A stretch of DNA of 7,004 nucleotides from Chloroflexota bacterium. GTDB lineage: Bacteria > Chloroflexota > UBA6077. The notes below the pieces were generated by a model that saw only the letters and a list, made by a program, of their open reading frames with translations, was not told the origin of the DNA and made no database searches. Location of the stretch: NCBI GenBank assembly GCA_021786215.1, contig JAJYNT010000003.1, positions 1 through 7,004 on the forward strand, read 5' to 3'. Below, piece after piece: positions 6,988-7,004 of this stretch. Position 1 is the stretch's first letter; each line of letters begins with the position of its first letter. The translations under genes and the position numbers were made by a program.

Positions 6988-7004
6988 TTCGCATTCTGCG
7001 CGGC

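Overview
The window looks like chromosomal DNA of a high-GC bacterium that uses GTG and TTG starts freely. The protein families seen (DUF2233-type phosphodiester glycosidase, OmpR/HAMP-kinase pair, stand-alone GT51 glycosyltransferase, membrane-anchored HtrA) would fit a Chloroflexota-like or actinobacterium-like lineage. That placement is inference from protein style only.

Left part (1-2400) is accessory and scarred. A clearly AT-richer gene for a membrane-anchored phosphodiester glycosidase (104-1294) sits on a GC-richer 5' leader. It is followed by a hairpin, an N-terminal remnant of an IS1380-like transposase (about 1376-1597), and, abutting it on the minus strand, the N-terminal part of an efflux adaptor (HlyD/MacA type) with a frameshift at a C7 run. 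A tiny acidic 35-codon ORF (2076-2183) follows, with a very strong ribosome binding site and a perfect 15-bp stem-loop behind it. The leaders of the glycosidase gene and of the tiny ORF are related: their ribosome-binding/start blocks match at 26 of 28 bases, and a second related block lies further upstream at a fixed offset.

Middle part (2396-4533) is a translationally coupled two-component system: an OmpR-family response regulator and a HAMP/HisKA/HATPase sensor kinase overlapping by GTGA, behind an extended -10 promoter. Convergent to it is a monofunctional peptidoglycan glycosyltransferase (4587-5339, minus).

Right part (5340-7004) is a divergent intergenic region, with a possible 28-codon membrane micro-ORF in frame with the next gene, then a membrane-anchored HtrA serine protease with one PDZ domain (5630-6835). 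A near-consensus sigma-70-type promoter points out of the right edge.

Taken together, 2396-6835 reads as an envelope set: sensing (kinase/regulator), glycan polymerisation (GT51) and extracytoplasmic proteolysis (HtrA). Shared regulation is suggested only by proximity. The most unusual content is the paired-leader arrangement with the tiny ORF, and the micro-ORF before htrA.
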